Assembly: GCA_027493525.1 (NCBI GenBank)
Contig: JAOSKN010000003.1
Coordinates: forward strand, 1,550,001 to 1,614,000
Direction: 5' to 3'
Length of the DNA: 64,000 nt
Source of the DNA: Planctomycetota bacterium
GTDB lineage: Bacteria > Planctomycetota > SZUA-567 > H5-PLA8
How positions within the stretch are numbered: position 1 is the first letter of the stretch; every line of letters begins with the position of its first letter. Positions 63,701-64,000 of the stretch are shown here, one piece after another. The notes below the pieces were generated by a model. That model ran no database searches and was not told the origin of the DNA. It was given only the letters and a program-made list of their open reading frames with translations. The position numbers and the translations under genes were made by a program.

Positions 63701-63986
63701 CGAGATCCGGCGTGTAGAAGACTTCCCGCTTGCGCCGCTTGTCGTAGAAGCTCCAGACGTGCCCGCCGAAGCACGGCGTCACCAGCACCCGCACGTGCTC
63801 GTTTTCCAGGCCCAGCGCGCGGACCTGCAGGGTCTGCTTCTTGAAGGTGATATGGTCGCGTAGCGGGTACGGGTAGATGCGGATGTGCCCGTCCTGGAAG
63901 AAGAGCGGCACCCGCTCGTCGGGGCCCGGCGGGTATCCAGGCAGCTTCAGCGTCTTCTCGAAGAGGCGCACGGGAGCGTTCGGCAT
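60730..63986 (-). CDS. DUF5107 domain protein with long TPR region, one-base frameshift near 62797-62804
   Basis: The first ~390 residues match DUF5107: HITFKKQTLQVRALGLENEH, then TPCFGGHVWSFYDKRRKREV, ARYGREAWTGGQFDFPVH and GSGPEGKVWGRMF. It looks like an aldose-epimerase-type sandwich. The frame leaves at a CCC-T-CCCC cluster (coding strand GGGG-A-GGG). With one base restored the sequence passes from AACGG into SFRARVRDAQGRVLVDVSYP. It then continues as about 680 residues of TPRs (DHPRARLLRGELFLSQGLWG, LDPRDALAWRNLGICLWQLG). The corrected length is 1085 residues. DUF5107/TPR proteins typically lie near sugar-utilisation regulators, as here next to an AraC gene. ATG 63986 has AAGGA upstream. 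The role is unknown. Confidence 0.82.
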
Positions 63987-64000
63987 GGGTGTCCTTGCAG

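Overview
The window is GC-rich, densely coded chromosomal DNA with no rRNA, tRNA, phage or insertion sequence that I can see. Its content points to an uncultured member of the Planctomycetota or a close relative. The evidence is Hanks-type kinases anchored by one membrane helix, a MoxR/DUF58/BatA/von Willebrand A (VWA) cluster with large coiled-coil and glutamine-amidotransferase-like partners, a DUF4159 protein with a Tat-like leader, WD40 and Asp-box propellers, and an N-terminal FTLRSL-type leader typical of planctomycetal membrane proteins. The lineage call is an inference from gene content only.

Layout. 1-7388 (mostly plus): a polyphosphate kinase 2 end, a minus-strand HslV-like hydrolase, a membrane-anchored pseudokinase, a TolB/dead-peptidase/PDZ protein, an HD phosphohydrolase with an in-frame stop, and an alpha/beta hydrolase. 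7396-8298 (minus): a beta-hydroxyacid dehydrogenase. 8415-12550 (plus): three glycosyltransferases, one fused to a methyltransferase and one an STT3-like GT-C enzyme. 12554-33766 (minus, about 21 kb): a co-directional block. In transcription order it holds a zinc-ribbon lectin-like protein, two MoxR ATPases, an inserted four-helix-bundle gene flanked by inverted heptamer arrays, DUF58, BatA, a 1368-residue coiled-coil protein, a VWA/amidotransferase-like protein, a caspase-fold protein lacking its cysteine, an Asp-box propeller and two exported helical proteins. 34063-36928 (plus): DUF4159 and WD40 proteins. 37011-37199: a photolyase stub. 37508-39205: metG. 39416-47066 (minus): pyruvate carboxylase, an exported hydrolase, moaA and an esterase. 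47292-54972 (plus): an active kinase, a large unknown protein, a ComM-type ATPase and an enolase-superfamily dehydratase. 55022-63986 (minus): a carbohydrate-type cluster with a DUF5107/TPR protein, an AraC regulator, a DegT aminotransferase, an epimerase, a polysaccharide deacetylase and a ceramidase-like hydrolase.

The 12.5-30.5 kb block looks like one functional system. MoxR ATPases usually act as chaperones for VWA proteins, and here three VWA-type proteins (DUF58, BatA and the VWA/amidotransferase-like protein) sit with membrane anchors, coiled coil and exported propeller or caspase-like proteins, which suggests a cell-envelope complex.

Two window-wide signals stand out. First, seven genes are broken by one-base shifts at eight sites in or beside homopolymers, and each reads through cleanly when the shift is corrected. 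This points to sequence error or recent decay. Second, short tandem arrays with a seven-base period occur at three loci, and most lie at or within a few bases of stop codons.
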